In this document: piece after piece, positions 44,297 through 53,117 of the stretch
Numbering within the stretch: position 1 is the stretch's first letter
Layout: every line of letters starts with the position of its first letter
Origin: an uncultured Clostridium sp.
GTDB taxonomy: Bacteria > Bacillota > Clostridia > Lachnospirales > Lachnospiraceae
NCBI GenBank assembly: GCA_947575275.1
Contig: CANPMS010000008.1
Coordinates: 1-63,950 of the forward strand
Direction: 5' to 3'
DNA: 63,950 bases
The notes under the pieces: model-generated
Told to the model about the DNA's origin: nothing
The model's input: the letters and a program-made list of their open reading frames with translations, nothing else
Database searches by the model: none
Position numbers and translations under genes: made by a program

Positions 44297-45757
44297 TCAC
44301 ATTTTTGGTACAGGAGTCGGCCGCTCCCGGTCAAATACGGTGCTTACGTCAAATAAGTCGCTTAGATGATCTTTTGTGGGATTTGTCTCCGGCAAGTCAT
44401 AATACATACGTACACCATCCAGATTTCTGCGTCCCTGGCGCAGATAATTACCTTCGCTGCTGAACTGGACCCAGTAAGGGTTAGAGTCCACATTGCAGAA
44501 ATAGCGGAAGCCGTAGTCATGAAGGAACGCAAACTTCTCGTTTGCTCTGGTATAGTTGTGCCAGTCCCCTACGTCTGCACCGTAGGGGTAGATAAGAATA
44601 TCCACGTCACCCAGCAGAGGTTTGATGTAGGAGTCCCATTTTCCCGTATCAGTCTTGACATCTTCCAGAGAACGGGTCTGAAGCCGCATATGACCATAGG
44701 TGTGGGATGCCAGCTCCCAGCCGTTGTCGCGAAGACATTGAACCACCTTTTTGACGTCCTCTTTGTCCTGCTCAATATTGGGATTCTTGTCCTGATAATC
44801 CGGGTCCGTTCTGTAGCCAAGGATTCCCTGATAGCCGGTAAAGGCAAGGATAGCCCTTGCACCTTTATAGGAGAAGTCCGGGTGTGCCTGAATAAATTCT
44901 TCCAGAAGCGGAACCAAATCGTAAGCGCCCACGGACACAGTGCCGTCATCCATTTTCATCTCGCAGGTGGGCTTTCCGTCTTCACCGATAATGATTCTGG
45001 TAGCAAAGCCGTCACCATCCATATAATCATAGTAGCAAACATCATCTTGAGACATAACAACAGGTTTTTTGCCTGGCGGAAGCATAATGTCTCCTGCCTT
45101 CATCACCGTATTTCCGTTCTCATCTGTGGTCTCATAAGCCATATCGTGGATTCGCACCAACACATAGCCCTTTGCATACATCTGCTCCAAAATATTTAAA
45201 AATTCGCTTTTAGTAGTCATCACCTGGTTGTAGCCCTTTTCGTCCTCATCTCCATCAAAGGCTTTCCGGTTATCCATGATGAGAGAGTGGAAAAAGACGT
45301 GGGTCACATTATTAATGTTGACGCGCTCCAGAGTGGCTTTTGTCGCCTCATAGCCTGCCACTGCCTCCTGCGCCTGCCGGTTGGAGCCGTATCCGCTGTC
45401 CGCCTGAAGCAGCTCAATTGCGGCATCGTAGTCGTAACCGGCTGCCAGGCGATCTGCCTGGGCAATCAGCTCCTCCATGGAAGAAGCGATCCCAATCTCC
45501 TCCGTGGAATCGGTTTCGGTATTTTCAGAAGATGGCTGGGTGGAAGAGGCGTCAGGCTTGTCTGTCTCGTTCTGAAAAAGAACCAGGGCAGTCTCGTCGC
45601 TTTTTCCGAAATTTTCCGAAACATTTTTGCCAAAAAACACGATGCCTGCACTCACAATGCCAATGGTTGTCATACAGCCTGCGATTATAATGCCGCGGCG
45701 TCTGATTCCCCCCCTGCGTCTTCTGCGCGATTTTCTATTGTAATTATAATAATTCAT
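44297..45757 (-). CDS. Membrane-anchored polysaccharide deacetylase family protein
   Basis: Minus strand, 486 residues. A very basic N-terminus (KSRRRRRGGIRRRG) and one helix (IIIAGCMTTIGIVSAGIVFFG) anchor it. An acidic Ser/Thr linker follows to residue 110. The catalytic part has the NodB-type motifs SQDDVCYYDY (metal Asp) and ELASHTYGHMRLQ (His-x3-His), then LIYPYGADVGDW. It should remove acetyl or similar groups from wall polysaccharide outside the cell. It is longer than simple NodB enzymes. Single gene with a strong terminator. Confidence 0.87.
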   Translation of the reverse strand: MNYYNYNRKSRRRRRGGIRRRGIIIAGCMTTIGIVSAGIVFFGKNVSENFGKSDETALVLFQNETDKPDASSTQPSSENTETDSTEEIGIASSMEELIAQADRLAAGYDYDAAIELLQADSGYGSNRQAQEAVAGYEATKATLERVNINNVTHVFFHSLIMDNRKAFDGDEDEKGYNQVMTTKSEFLNILEQMYAKGYVLVRIHDMAYETTDENGNTVMKAGDIMLPPGKKPVVMSQDDVCYYDYMDGDGFATRIIIGEDGKPTCEMKMDDGTVSVGAYDLVPLLEEFIQAHPDFSYKGARAILAFTGYQGILGYRTDPDYQDKNPNIEQDKEDVKKVVQCLRDNGWELASHTYGHMRLQTRSLEDVKTDTGKWDSYIKPLLGDVDILIYPYGADVGDWHNYTRANEKFAFLHDYGFRYFCNVDSNPYWVQFSSEGNYLRQGRRNLDGVRMYYDLPETNPTKDHLSDLFDVSTVFDRERPTPVPKM

Positions 45758-45880
45758 AGCCTTTCAATTCCCTCATTTTAACTTAATCTGACATGCAGCG
45801 TACGTACATCATAGCATAGAAACTGAAAAATAGCCATACATTAATATACAGAATAAATTAAGAAATTATTGAGGGATGGT

Positions 45881-47119
45881 ATGAGGACGGTTTTGTTTGC
45901 ATTGTGTACGGCTTTGATGACCCCTGTTGTCTTCCCTACGACCCCAAAGGTGGTGGAGGTGTCGGTTGTGGGAAATACCGCGGTGGCTGCACAGATGGTA
46001 GAATCGGGTGAAGCATCCGCGGCGGAACCGGAGATTTCCGCTCCCAGCGCCCTTCTTATGGAGGCCTCCACCGGGCAGATCATCTATGAGAAAAATGCCG
46101 ATGAGAAACGCAGTCCTGCGAGTATTACAAAAATCATGTCATTAATTCTGATTTTTGATGCCATTGATTCCGGCAAGATTAAGATGACAGATCAGGTGGT
46201 CACAAGTGCCTACGCAAAATCAATGGGCGGCTCTCAGGTGTTTTTGGAAGAGGGGGAAGTTCAGACAGTGGAGACCCTGATTAAGTGTATTGTGATTGCT
46301 TCAGGCAATGATGCCTCCGTTGCGATGGCAGAGTACATAGCCGGGACGGAGAGTGAGTTCGTCCGTATGATGAATGAGCGGGCTGCGGGTCTTGGCATGA
46401 CCAATACTTACTTTGTAGACTGCTGTGGTCTGACGGAATCGCCGGAGCATGTGACTACTGCCCGTGACATCGCCACTATGTCGCGGGAGTTGATTACAAA
46501 GTACCCTCAGATACACAATTACTCTACAATCTGGATGGAGAATATTACCCATGTGACAAAGCAGGGTACAAAAGAGTTTGGTCTTTCCAACACCAACAAG
46601 CTGTTAAAGATGGCGACTAATTTCAATGTGACAGGATTAAAGACCGGTTCTACGTCCATCGCAAAGTACTGCCTGTCAGCGACTGCGGAGAAGGACGGTG
46701 TCCGGCTGATTGCCTCCATTATGGCAGCTCCCGATTTTAAAGCGCGGTTTGCAGATGCCCACACGCTTTTAAATTATGGTTATGCCAGCTGCAAACTTTA
46801 TGAAGACGAGGAAATGCCGGAGCTTCCTGTTATGCCGGTGACAGACGGTGTGGAGGGAGAGGTGCCGCTAAAATATGCGGGGGGATTTTCCTACTTAAGT
46901 CTGAACGGTGAGGATTTCAGCGCAATCGAGAAAAAACAAATGCTGCCTGAGTCCATTGAGGCTCCGGTGGAGCCGGGACAAAAGGCGGGCGTGCTGCGGT
47001 ATGAGCTGGCCGGCAAGGTGCTGGGGGAAGTGGAAATTATAACAGATGGAAACGTAAAGAAAGCAGGGTATAAAGACTACTTAAAGAAACTGAAACAGGC
47101 GTGGCTGATGGCAGCATAA
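45881..47119 (+). CDS. D-alanyl-D-alanine carboxypeptidase (penicillin-binding protein, S11)
   Basis: Start at ATG 45881 behind GAGGGAT; a TTG at 45869 is less likely. 412 residues with a short hydrophobic start that serves as signal peptide. S11 motifs: SITK (81-84), SGN (141-143) and KTGS (254-257). The C-terminal region is a beta-rich domain (residues 300-400), ending with a possible amphipathic anchor (YLKKLKQAWLMAA). It trims the last D-Ala from stem peptides and limits cross-linking. It resembles DacF/DacB of sporulating bacteria, but which one is not decidable. Confidence 0.92.
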   Translation: MRTVLFALCTALMTPVVFPTTPKVVEVSVVGNTAVAAQMVESGEASAAEPEISAPSALLMEASTGQIIYEKNADEKRSPASITKIMSLILIFDAIDSGKIKMTDQVVTSAYAKSMGGSQVFLEEGEVQTVETLIKCIVIASGNDASVAMAEYIAGTESEFVRMMNERAAGLGMTNTYFVDCCGLTESPEHVTTARDIATMSRELITKYPQIHNYSTIWMENITHVTKQGTKEFGLSNTNKLLKMATNFNVTGLKTGSTSIAKYCLSATAEKDGVRLIASIMAAPDFKARFADAHTLLNYGYASCKLYEDEEMPELPVMPVTDGVEGEVPLKYAGGFSYLSLNGEDFSAIEKKQMLPESIEAPVEPGQKAGVLRYELAGKVLGEVEIITDGNVKKAGYKDYLKKLKQAWLMAA

Positions 47120-47190
47120 TAAAAGCATGTGCTGGGCGGAATTCCGTCCTGACAGCAGGTTTTATAAGATTGTTAACGGTCATACTTTAT

Positions 47191-47235
47191 CAGTTCAGTC
47201 CGGTTGAACTCGTCAGAGGCAACCGGACTGAACTG
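47191..47235. repeat. Perfect 16-bp inverted repeat upstream of the restriction-modification genes
   Basis: CAGTTCAGTCCGGTTG (47191-47206) and CAACCGGACTGAACTG (47220-47235) are exact complements around a 13-nt loop. No T-run follows on either strand (GGAATGCG on one side, ATAAAGTATG on the other), so it is not a standard terminator. It lies 72 bp after the carboxypeptidase gene and 117 bp before the methyltransferase gene. It could be an operator, a transcript end or a trace of the insertion. Confidence 0.85.
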
Positions 47236-47351
47236 GGAATGCGAAAGGGACAGATGTTCTGATAGATTTTTTCCATAAAATGCGATATAGTAGAAGTAAA
47301 ACAAATATGGAGTATAGTTAATTCATGTATATGAGCATGAGGTGAGATAAG

Positions 47352-48845
47352 ATGTTGGAAAAGATTATTGAACTCACGAATTTGTATATAGATAGTATTC
47401 CTAAAAAAGAAAGAAAGAAGTATGGGCAATTTTTTACGAGTATGGAAACCGCAAGATTTATGGCGAACTTGTATGAAATTCCAATAGGAAAATCGTGTAT
47501 AACGGTTTTGGATGCCGGTGCTGGCTCTGGTATATTGTCGTGTGCTTTTATTGAATGGGTAGAGCAGCTCGATACTATCACAGAAATAGAACTGACCTGT
47601 TATGAGAATGATGAAAATGTGTTGGGGCTTTTGAGGGAAAACTTGGAGTATTGCAAAAAGCACTCAACAAAAAAGATTAAATATAATATTCAGACGGAGA
47701 ATTATATTACAAGTCAATATCTGGATTTTAATTGTATGATAGGCGGAAATTTTAACCCTACTAAATTTGATTATGTAATTGGAAATCCACCATATATGAA
47801 AATACCGAAAGATGCGCCAGAAGCAATAGCTATGCCGGAAGTTTGTTATGGTGCGCCGAACATGTATTTTATCTTTGCTGCTATGGGACTTTTTAATTTG
47901 AAAGATAATGGGGAAATGGTCTACATCATTCCTCGCTCATGGACATCGGGAGCATATTTTAAACGGTTTCGGCAGTATTTTCTGACAGAGGGAAGATTGG
48001 AGCATGTTCACTTGTTTGTGAGTCGAGATAAAGTGTTTGATAAGGAAAATGTTTTACAGGAAACTATTATCATAAAGATGAGAAAAACGAATATAAGTCC
48101 CGTACAGGTAAAAATTACTTCCTCTAAGTCCAACAAAGATTTTGACGAAATAACTTCTTTAACGGTGCCATACAGTCTTGTTGTTTCTGGGGAAGATTAT
48201 TATGTGTATTTGGTAACAGATGATGATGATGTATCAGTATTGAAGCGATTACACCGATTTAATCAGACGTTGCCGGGTATTGGTGTAAAAATGAAAACGG
48301 GATTAACTGTAGATTTTAGAAATCTTGATATTCTTCGTGACGAGGAAGAGGATGGAGCAATCCCGCTGTTCTATTCGCAGCACATTAAACAGGGGAAGGT
48401 ACAGTTTCCTATACAGAAAGAGCATGAATATGTGGTAACAGATCAACGTGGACTCATGCAGGATAATAGAAATTATTTGTTTGTAAAGAGGTTTACAGCA
48501 AAAGAAGAACCACGGAGATTACAATGTGGAATTTACCTGGCAAAGAATTACCCACAATATACAAAAATCAGCACGCAAAATAAAATCAATTTTATTGATG
48601 GATTGTTGGGGGAGATGTCAGAGTGTTTGGTATATGGTTTGTATGTACTTTTCAATTCCACCCTATACGATGAATACTACAGAATTTTAAATGGCTCCAC
48701 ACAGGTTAATTCTACAGAAGTAAATTCCATGCCTGTGCCGGATATAAAAAGTATACAGGAAATGGGTAGAAAATTGATGAAAACAAAGGACTTATCAGAG
48801 AAAAATTGTGATTTGATTTTGGAGGGATACTGTGGAGAAAGTTGA
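47352..48845 (+). CDS. N6-adenine DNA methyltransferase of a BsuBI/PstI-type system
   Basis: 497 residues from ATG 47352 behind GAGGTGA. After KKYGQFFTS come SAM motif I VLDAGAGSGILS (52-63) and catalytic motif IV YVIGNPPYMK (NPPY at 145-148). The C-terminal half is the target-recognition part (ETIIIKMRKT, LFYSQHIKQGKVQFP). It is an Eco57I/PaeR7I-like gamma-class enzyme that methylates adenine. The gene is A+T-rich next to its neighbours and overlaps the nuclease gene by 14 bp. M.BsuBI and M.PstI modify CTGCAG; the specificity here is not proven. Confidence 0.93.
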   Translation: MLEKIIELTNLYIDSIPKKERKKYGQFFTSMETARFMANLYEIPIGKSCITVLDAGAGSGILSCAFIEWVEQLDTITEIELTCYENDENVLGLLRENLEYCKKHSTKKIKYNIQTENYITSQYLDFNCMIGGNFNPTKFDYVIGNPPYMKIPKDAPEAIAMPEVCYGAPNMYFIFAAMGLFNLKDNGEMVYIIPRSWTSGAYFKRFRQYFLTEGRLEHVHLFVSRDKVFDKENVLQETIIIKMRKTNISPVQVKITSSKSNKDFDEITSLTVPYSLVVSGEDYYVYLVTDDDDVSVLKRLHRFNQTLPGIGVKMKTGLTVDFRNLDILRDEEEDGAIPLFYSQHIKQGKVQFPIQKEHEYVVTDQRGLMQDNRNYLFVKRFTAKEEPRRLQCGIYLAKNYPQYTKISTQNKINFIDGLLGEMSECLVYGLYVLFNSTLYDEYYRILNGSTQVNSTEVNSMPVPDIKSIQEMGRKLMKTKDLSEKNCDLILEGYCGES

Positions 48846-49758
48846 AGAAGCAAGAAAATTTTTGGAATTGGTAGGTATGCCAAAAGCACAGCAAGCAGAT
48901 ATATGCTGTTATGTGTTGCTTGCAATGGCAGGTATAAAGCCAGATATGTCATGGAATGAAGCAAAAAATGATTGGATTCGTATTCATGATATTATCCAGT
49001 TTTCAAACACTTTTTACGCTACTACATACGCAGAGAATAGTAGAGAAACATTCCGTAAACAGGCATTGCATAGATTTCGGACTGCAGCGTTAGTAGAAGA
49101 TAATGGAATGGCAACGAACAGCCCTAATTATAGATACAGACTTACGGAAGAAACTTTAAAGATGTTGAAAACATTTCGGTCTTTAGAATGGCAGAAGTCT
49201 TTGAATCATTTTCTGGCGTATCATGATAAGCTGATTGATATTTATGCGTCCAAAAAGCAAATGACGATGATGCCTGTGAAAATCAATGGAGCAGATTTTA
49301 AATTTTCAGCAGGAAAGCATAATGAATTGCAAAAGGCAATTATTGAAGAATTTGCACCGAGGTTTGCTCCTAATTCCGAATGTTTATATGTAGGCGATAC
49401 AGTAAAAAAAGATTTGGTAAAGAATGTTGCTAAACTGACGGAATTGGGATTCGAAATTACATTGCATGATAAAATGCCGGATGTCGTTTTGTATAGGGAA
49501 GATAAAGACTGGATTTATTTTGTGGAATCTGTAACTTCTGTAGGACCGATGGATCCGAAGCGGATTCTCGAAATTACAGAGATGACGAGGAATGTTACGG
49601 CAGGAAAGATTTTTGTTACTGCATTTCTGGACTTCAAGACATATAAAAAATTCTCGGAATCATTGGCATGGGAGACAGAAGTTTGGATTGCGGAAATGCC
49701 GGAGCATATGATACATTTAAATGGGAATCGATTTATGGGACCGAAAGTGACATTTTAG
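48832..49758 (+). CDS. BsuBI/PstI family type II restriction endonuclease
   Basis: 308 residues from GTG 48832 with TTGGAGGG before it, overlapping the methyltransferase. The N-terminal half is helical (ARKFLELVGMPKAQQADIC, SRETFRKQALHRFR). The C-terminal half carries the family core: YVGDTVKKDLV, KMPDVVLY (Pro216-Asp217), FVESVTSVGPMDPKR (Glu232) and AWETEVWIAEMPEHMIHLNG. Founding members cut CTGCAG. No separate controller gene, integrase or nicking gene is seen, so timing may rest on translation coupling. The capA-like gene starts 15 bp later. Confidence 0.95.
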   Translation: MEKVEEARKFLELVGMPKAQQADICCYVLLAMAGIKPDMSWNEAKNDWIRIHDIIQFSNTFYATTYAENSRETFRKQALHRFRTAALVEDNGMATNSPNYRYRLTEETLKMLKTFRSLEWQKSLNHFLAYHDKLIDIYASKKQMTMMPVKINGADFKFSAGKHNELQKAIIEEFAPRFAPNSECLYVGDTVKKDLVKNVAKLTELGFEITLHDKMPDVVLYREDKDWIYFVESVTSVGPMDPKRILEITEMTRNVTAGKIFVTAFLDFKTYKKFSESLAWETEVWIAEMPEHMIHLNGNRFMGPKVTF

Positions 49759-49773
49759 AAAATATTAGACGAT

Positions 49774-50931
49774 ATGATAGAAAAGAGAAGAATAATACAG
49801 ATGATGTTTGTACTTCTGTCAGCATATCTGCTGTCAGGATGCAAACAGGGAGACTACTCTAAAATAGAGTTTCCCGAGACAAAAGAGCAGGAGAGCGCTC
49901 TGGAAATCAGGATTGAAACCGAACCGGATGATGAAAATAATATTTCGGATGGGACGTGCCAGGAGCAAGGCGGGGAGATCACACTCTTGTTTGGAGGTGA
50001 TGTACTGCTTTCCAGTCATGTGCTTCATGCTTATGAGTCGGCAGGAGGAATTGGCGGAGTGTTGGATTCAGGGTACCGGGAAGTGATTGGAATGGCGGAT
50101 TTTTTTATGGTCAATGAGGAGTTTCCCTTCAGTGACCGGGGAAAACAGGCAGAGGACAAGCAGTATACCTTTCGTCTTCCTCCGGACAAGGTGGGACTGT
50201 TTGGGGAAATGGAGATTGACGCGGTGACTCTGGCCAACAATCATGCGTTGGACTTTGGGCAGCAGGCGCTTTTTGATACCTGCAATGTGCTTGACACCGC
50301 CGGTATTTTGCATACGGGAGCCGGAGAAAATCTGGAGTCGGCCAGTTGTCCGGTCAGCGTGGAGCTGGCGGGGAAACAGATTGCGATACTTGGCGCGACG
50401 CGGGTCATTCCGGAAGCCGACTGGGCAGCAGGGAAGAACCACGGAGGAATGCTTGCTGCTTATGACCCGAGGCAGCTTCTGGAGCGGATTCAGGCTTTGC
50501 GCCGGGAGAATGATTATGTGATCGTGTATCTCCACTGGGGCATCGAAAGGAAGGAGCAGCCGGAGAAGTATCAGAGGCAGCTGGGGCAGCAGTGTATCGA
50601 TGCAGGAGCGGATTTGGTAATCGGCGCCCATCCTCATGTGCTCCAGGGGATAGAGTATTATAAAGGGAAGCCAATGGTGTACAGTCTTGGCAATTTCGTG
50701 TTCGGAAGCTCGATTCCCAGAACCATGCTGTTAAAGGTAACACTTTCAGGCGGAGATGATAAAGAGAGGGAACAGGATATGCGGCTGCATGTGATTCCAG
50801 GAACTTCCAGTGCAGGTTACACCCGGGTGCTTGACAGTGAAGAAAAGCGGCAGGAAGCGTATCGGTATCTTGAGGGGATTTCTTTCGGTGTCACGATTGA
50901 TGAGAACGGGGAAATTCTGGAGAACCGGTAG
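49774..50931 (+). CDS. CapA family protein (poly-gamma-glutamate synthesis-like), lipoprotein
   Basis: 385 residues. A lipoprotein signal (FVLLSAYLLSGC) anchors it outside. The PGA_cap phosphoesterase-like domain has LLFGGDVLLSSHV, VTLANNHALDFG, VYLHWGIE and IGAHPHVLQGIE, a calcineurin-like metal site. The start at 49774 has a poor ribosome site; ATG 49801 is an alternative. Family members take part in poly-gamma-glutamate export or act as phosphatases on envelope polymers. It starts 15 bp after the nuclease gene, so it may now use that transcript. Confidence 0.85.
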   Translation: MIEKRRIIQMMFVLLSAYLLSGCKQGDYSKIEFPETKEQESALEIRIETEPDDENNISDGTCQEQGGEITLLFGGDVLLSSHVLHAYESAGGIGGVLDSGYREVIGMADFFMVNEEFPFSDRGKQAEDKQYTFRLPPDKVGLFGEMEIDAVTLANNHALDFGQQALFDTCNVLDTAGILHTGAGENLESASCPVSVELAGKQIAILGATRVIPEADWAAGKNHGGMLAAYDPRQLLERIQALRRENDYVIVYLHWGIERKEQPEKYQRQLGQQCIDAGADLVIGAHPHVLQGIEYYKGKPMVYSLGNFVFGSSIPRTMLLKVTLSGGDDKEREQDMRLHVIPGTSSAGYTRVLDSEEKRQEAYRYLEGISFGVTIDENGEILENR

Positions 50932-50991
50932 GGGAGCCGTGTTAATGCAGAGCGTACAGCTTATTCATTAAAATGTAAGGAGAAAAGGGAC

Positions 50992-51816
50992 ATGCAGCAG
51001 AGAATGGTTGAAGTATCTGCCAGACATTTTTCGCCTTCCCAGATTTATGACTCAGGGCAGTGTTTTCGTATGAGACAGCTCTCAGAGGACCGTTATCAGG
51101 TGATTGCAGGCGGGAAGCTGCTGGAGCTGAAACAGCAGGAGGATACGGTGATACTTTTCTGTGACAGGCAGGAGTATGATGAGGTCTGGAAACACTATTT
51201 TGATTTGGATACGGATTATGGTGTGTTTCTTGGGAAGGTGGGTGTCAGGGATAAATATCTGGCAGAGGCAGTCCGGTTTGGGAGCGGGGTTCGTATCCTG
51301 AATCAGGATTTATGGGAGATGATTATCAGTTTTATCATCTCACAGCAGAACAATATTAAGCGAATTCGCAAATGTATCGAGACCATAAGCAGTAAATACG
51401 GGGAGGACAGACAAGGATTTTTTGATTTTCCAACACCGGAATCGCTGGCGTCCGCTTCGGAGGAGGAGCTGCGGGAATGCGGACTGGGATACCGCAGTCC
51501 GTATCTTGTGAAAACAGCGCGGATGGTGGCGGAAAACCCGGCGTGGCTGGAGCAGATGAAAACCATGCGCTATGCAAAGGCGAAGGCGGAGCTTTTGAAG
51601 CTGCCGGGAGTGGGGGTAAAGGTGGCAGACTGTGTATGTCTGTTCGGCCTGCACCAACTGACTGCGTTTCCGATTGACACCCATATCCGCCAGGTGCTGG
51701 ACAGACAGTATCCAAAGGGATTCCCCATGCGGCGCTACGCGGGCTGCCAGGGAGTCATTCAGCAATATATCTTTTATTATGATTTAATGGGCATGGGAGC
51801 AGGCAGAAGCAAGTAG
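50992..51816 (+). CDS. 8-oxoguanine DNA glycosylase (OGG1 type)
   Basis: 274 residues from ATG 50992 behind AAGGAG. N-terminal OGG domain (FSPSQIYDSGQCFRM), then a helix-hairpin-helix domain LPGVGVKVADCVCLFGL with the catalytic Lys210 and Asp229 in AFPIDTHIRQ, which match Lys249/Asp268 of human OGG1. SQQNNIKRI is also typical. It removes 8-oxoguanine and cleaves at the abasic site, a useful function for an anaerobe meeting oxygen. Found here as a single gene. Confidence 0.93.
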   Translation: MQQRMVEVSARHFSPSQIYDSGQCFRMRQLSEDRYQVIAGGKLLELKQQEDTVILFCDRQEYDEVWKHYFDLDTDYGVFLGKVGVRDKYLAEAVRFGSGVRILNQDLWEMIISFIISQQNNIKRIRKCIETISSKYGEDRQGFFDFPTPESLASASEEELRECGLGYRSPYLVKTARMVAENPAWLEQMKTMRYAKAKAELLKLPGVGVKVADCVCLFGLHQLTAFPIDTHIRQVLDRQYPKGFPMRRYAGCQGVIQQYIFYYDLMGMGAGRSK

Positions 51817-51830
51817 TATGCTTCTGCCTG
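51800..51830. terminator. Hairpin between the convergent glycosylase and alcohol dehydrogenase genes
   Basis: CAGGCAGAAGCA (51800-51811) and TGCTTCTGCCTG (51819-51830) form a perfect 12-bp stem whose loop holds the glycosylase stop codon. There is no clear T-run on either strand (AAAAATTT follows), so its strength is doubtful. Confidence 0.6.
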
Positions 51831-51850
51831 AAAAATTTAGTTACATCTTA

Positions 51851-53032
51851 TCAGTGGTTTGCATTCTGATAGATCATATAGATTTGTGATTCATCGAGAA
51901 CCTTAAAGGTACCAATGGTTCTGGTATTCTGGTAGGTACAGCGGAAGGCGAGGGCGCGAAGCGCTGCCTCATCCTGGATGCCGATGTCCTTGTTGGCGCC
52001 AAAGCTTGTGGGCATTCCGACAGAGCGGAAATAATCTGCAGTCGTACGGATACCTGCAAGAGCCAGTTCGTTTGTGTTATTTCCGGCAATTCCCCATACA
52101 TTTTTTGCAAACCGGGCAAACCGTTCCGGTTTTTCCTGATAGACGGCCAGCGCCCAGGAGTCCCATACGGTGGCCAGAGATGCTCCATGGGCAGTATCGA
52201 ACATGGCAGACAGCTCATGCCCTAACTGGTGGACGGCAAAGTCGCGGAGACCGCCGAGCCCTGTCAAGTCGTTGTGAGAGAGGGAGCCTGCCCACATCAG
52301 TTCACTCATGGAGTCGTAATCCAAAGGATTCTGGATTGCGTGTCGTCCCTTTTCAATCACAGTGCGCAGCAGAGCTTCGGCAATGCTGTCAGTCAGTTCG
52401 TTGTCAATGGGATTGAAATAACGATCCATCGTGTGCATCATAATGTCAGTGATGCCGCACGCAATCTGATAGGCAGGAAGGGTAAAGGTCAGCTCAGGAT
52501 TCAAAATGGCAAATTTCGGACGGTTCCAGTCGGAGTTTAGACCCCGCTTTTTTCCGGCGGCGGTGTTCGTTAACACGGCAGAGCTGCTGGTTTCGCTTCC
52601 CGCCGCCGGTATGGTAAGGACAACGCCAACGGGGAAAGCGCAGGACGGAACCTGTCTTTTTTCCCAATAGTCCCATATATCTGTGGATGGATTGGCGCTG
52701 CCAATGGCGATTGCCTTTGCAGTGTCAATGGCGGAACCGCCTCCCACCCCAAGGATAAAATCAGCCCCAAACTCACCGGCGATACGGATTCCCTCACGTG
52801 CATGCTCCACAGTCGGGTTTGCTTTTGCACCTCCGAAGGTCTCACAGGGAATCTGTGCGTCCTTTAGAACCTGGCAAATCTGGTTCAGAAGACCGCTGCG
52901 CACTGCGCTGCCGCCGCCGTAGACAATCAGCGCCCGGTTTCCGGAGTATCTGCGGACATACTCGGCTGCCCGCATCTGGGTGTTTGGACCGAAAACTACT
53001 TCCGTAGGACTGAAATATGTAAATGGCTGCAT
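51851..53032 (-). CDS. Iron-containing alcohol dehydrogenase (butanol dehydrogenase type)
   Basis: Minus strand, 393 residues. Opens with FTYFSPTEVVFGPN and has GVGGGSAIDTAKAIAIGSANP for NAD(P). The metal site has HTMDRYF, HQLGHELSAMFDTAHGASLA and a conserved LxGLRDFAVHQLG region. It is of the class III family close to Clostridial BdhA/BdhB and YqhD. It reduces aldehydes to alcohols with NAD(P)H, likely in fermentation or aldehyde detoxification. It has a single-gene layout. Confidence 0.93.
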   Translation of the reverse strand: MQPFTYFSPTEVVFGPNTQMRAAEYVRRYSGNRALIVYGGGSAVRSGLLNQICQVLKDAQIPCETFGGAKANPTVEHAREGIRIAGEFGADFILGVGGGSAIDTAKAIAIGSANPSTDIWDYWEKRQVPSCAFPVGVVLTIPAAGSETSSSAVLTNTAAGKKRGLNSDWNRPKFAILNPELTFTLPAYQIACGITDIMMHTMDRYFNPIDNELTDSIAEALLRTVIEKGRHAIQNPLDYDSMSELMWAGSLSHNDLTGLGGLRDFAVHQLGHELSAMFDTAHGASLATVWDSWALAVYQEKPERFARFAKNVWGIAGNNTNELALAGIRTTADYFRSVGMPTSFGANKDIGIQDEAALRALAFRCTYQNTRTIGTFKVLDESQIYMIYQNANH

Positions 53033-53117
53033 GTATGCGTCCCCCTTTTCAAGTGGTATATTGTGACATCAAAGTGTTTTTTAGTATATCATGATTTGCG
53101 GGTACATACCAGAAAAA

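Noticed and set aside
44366..45199. Open frame of 277 codons on the plus strand opposite the NodB-type deacetylase
   Set aside because: The minus-strand protein has catalytic motifs, a membrane anchor and a terminator; the plus frame has none.
47236..47351. Controller (C-protein) gene upstream of the methyltransferase
   Set aside because: The gap is too short and holds no helix-turn-helix frame.
50068..50637. 189-codon frame on the minus strand inside the CapA gene
   Set aside because: The plus-strand CapA motifs are intact and the minus frame has no start signal.
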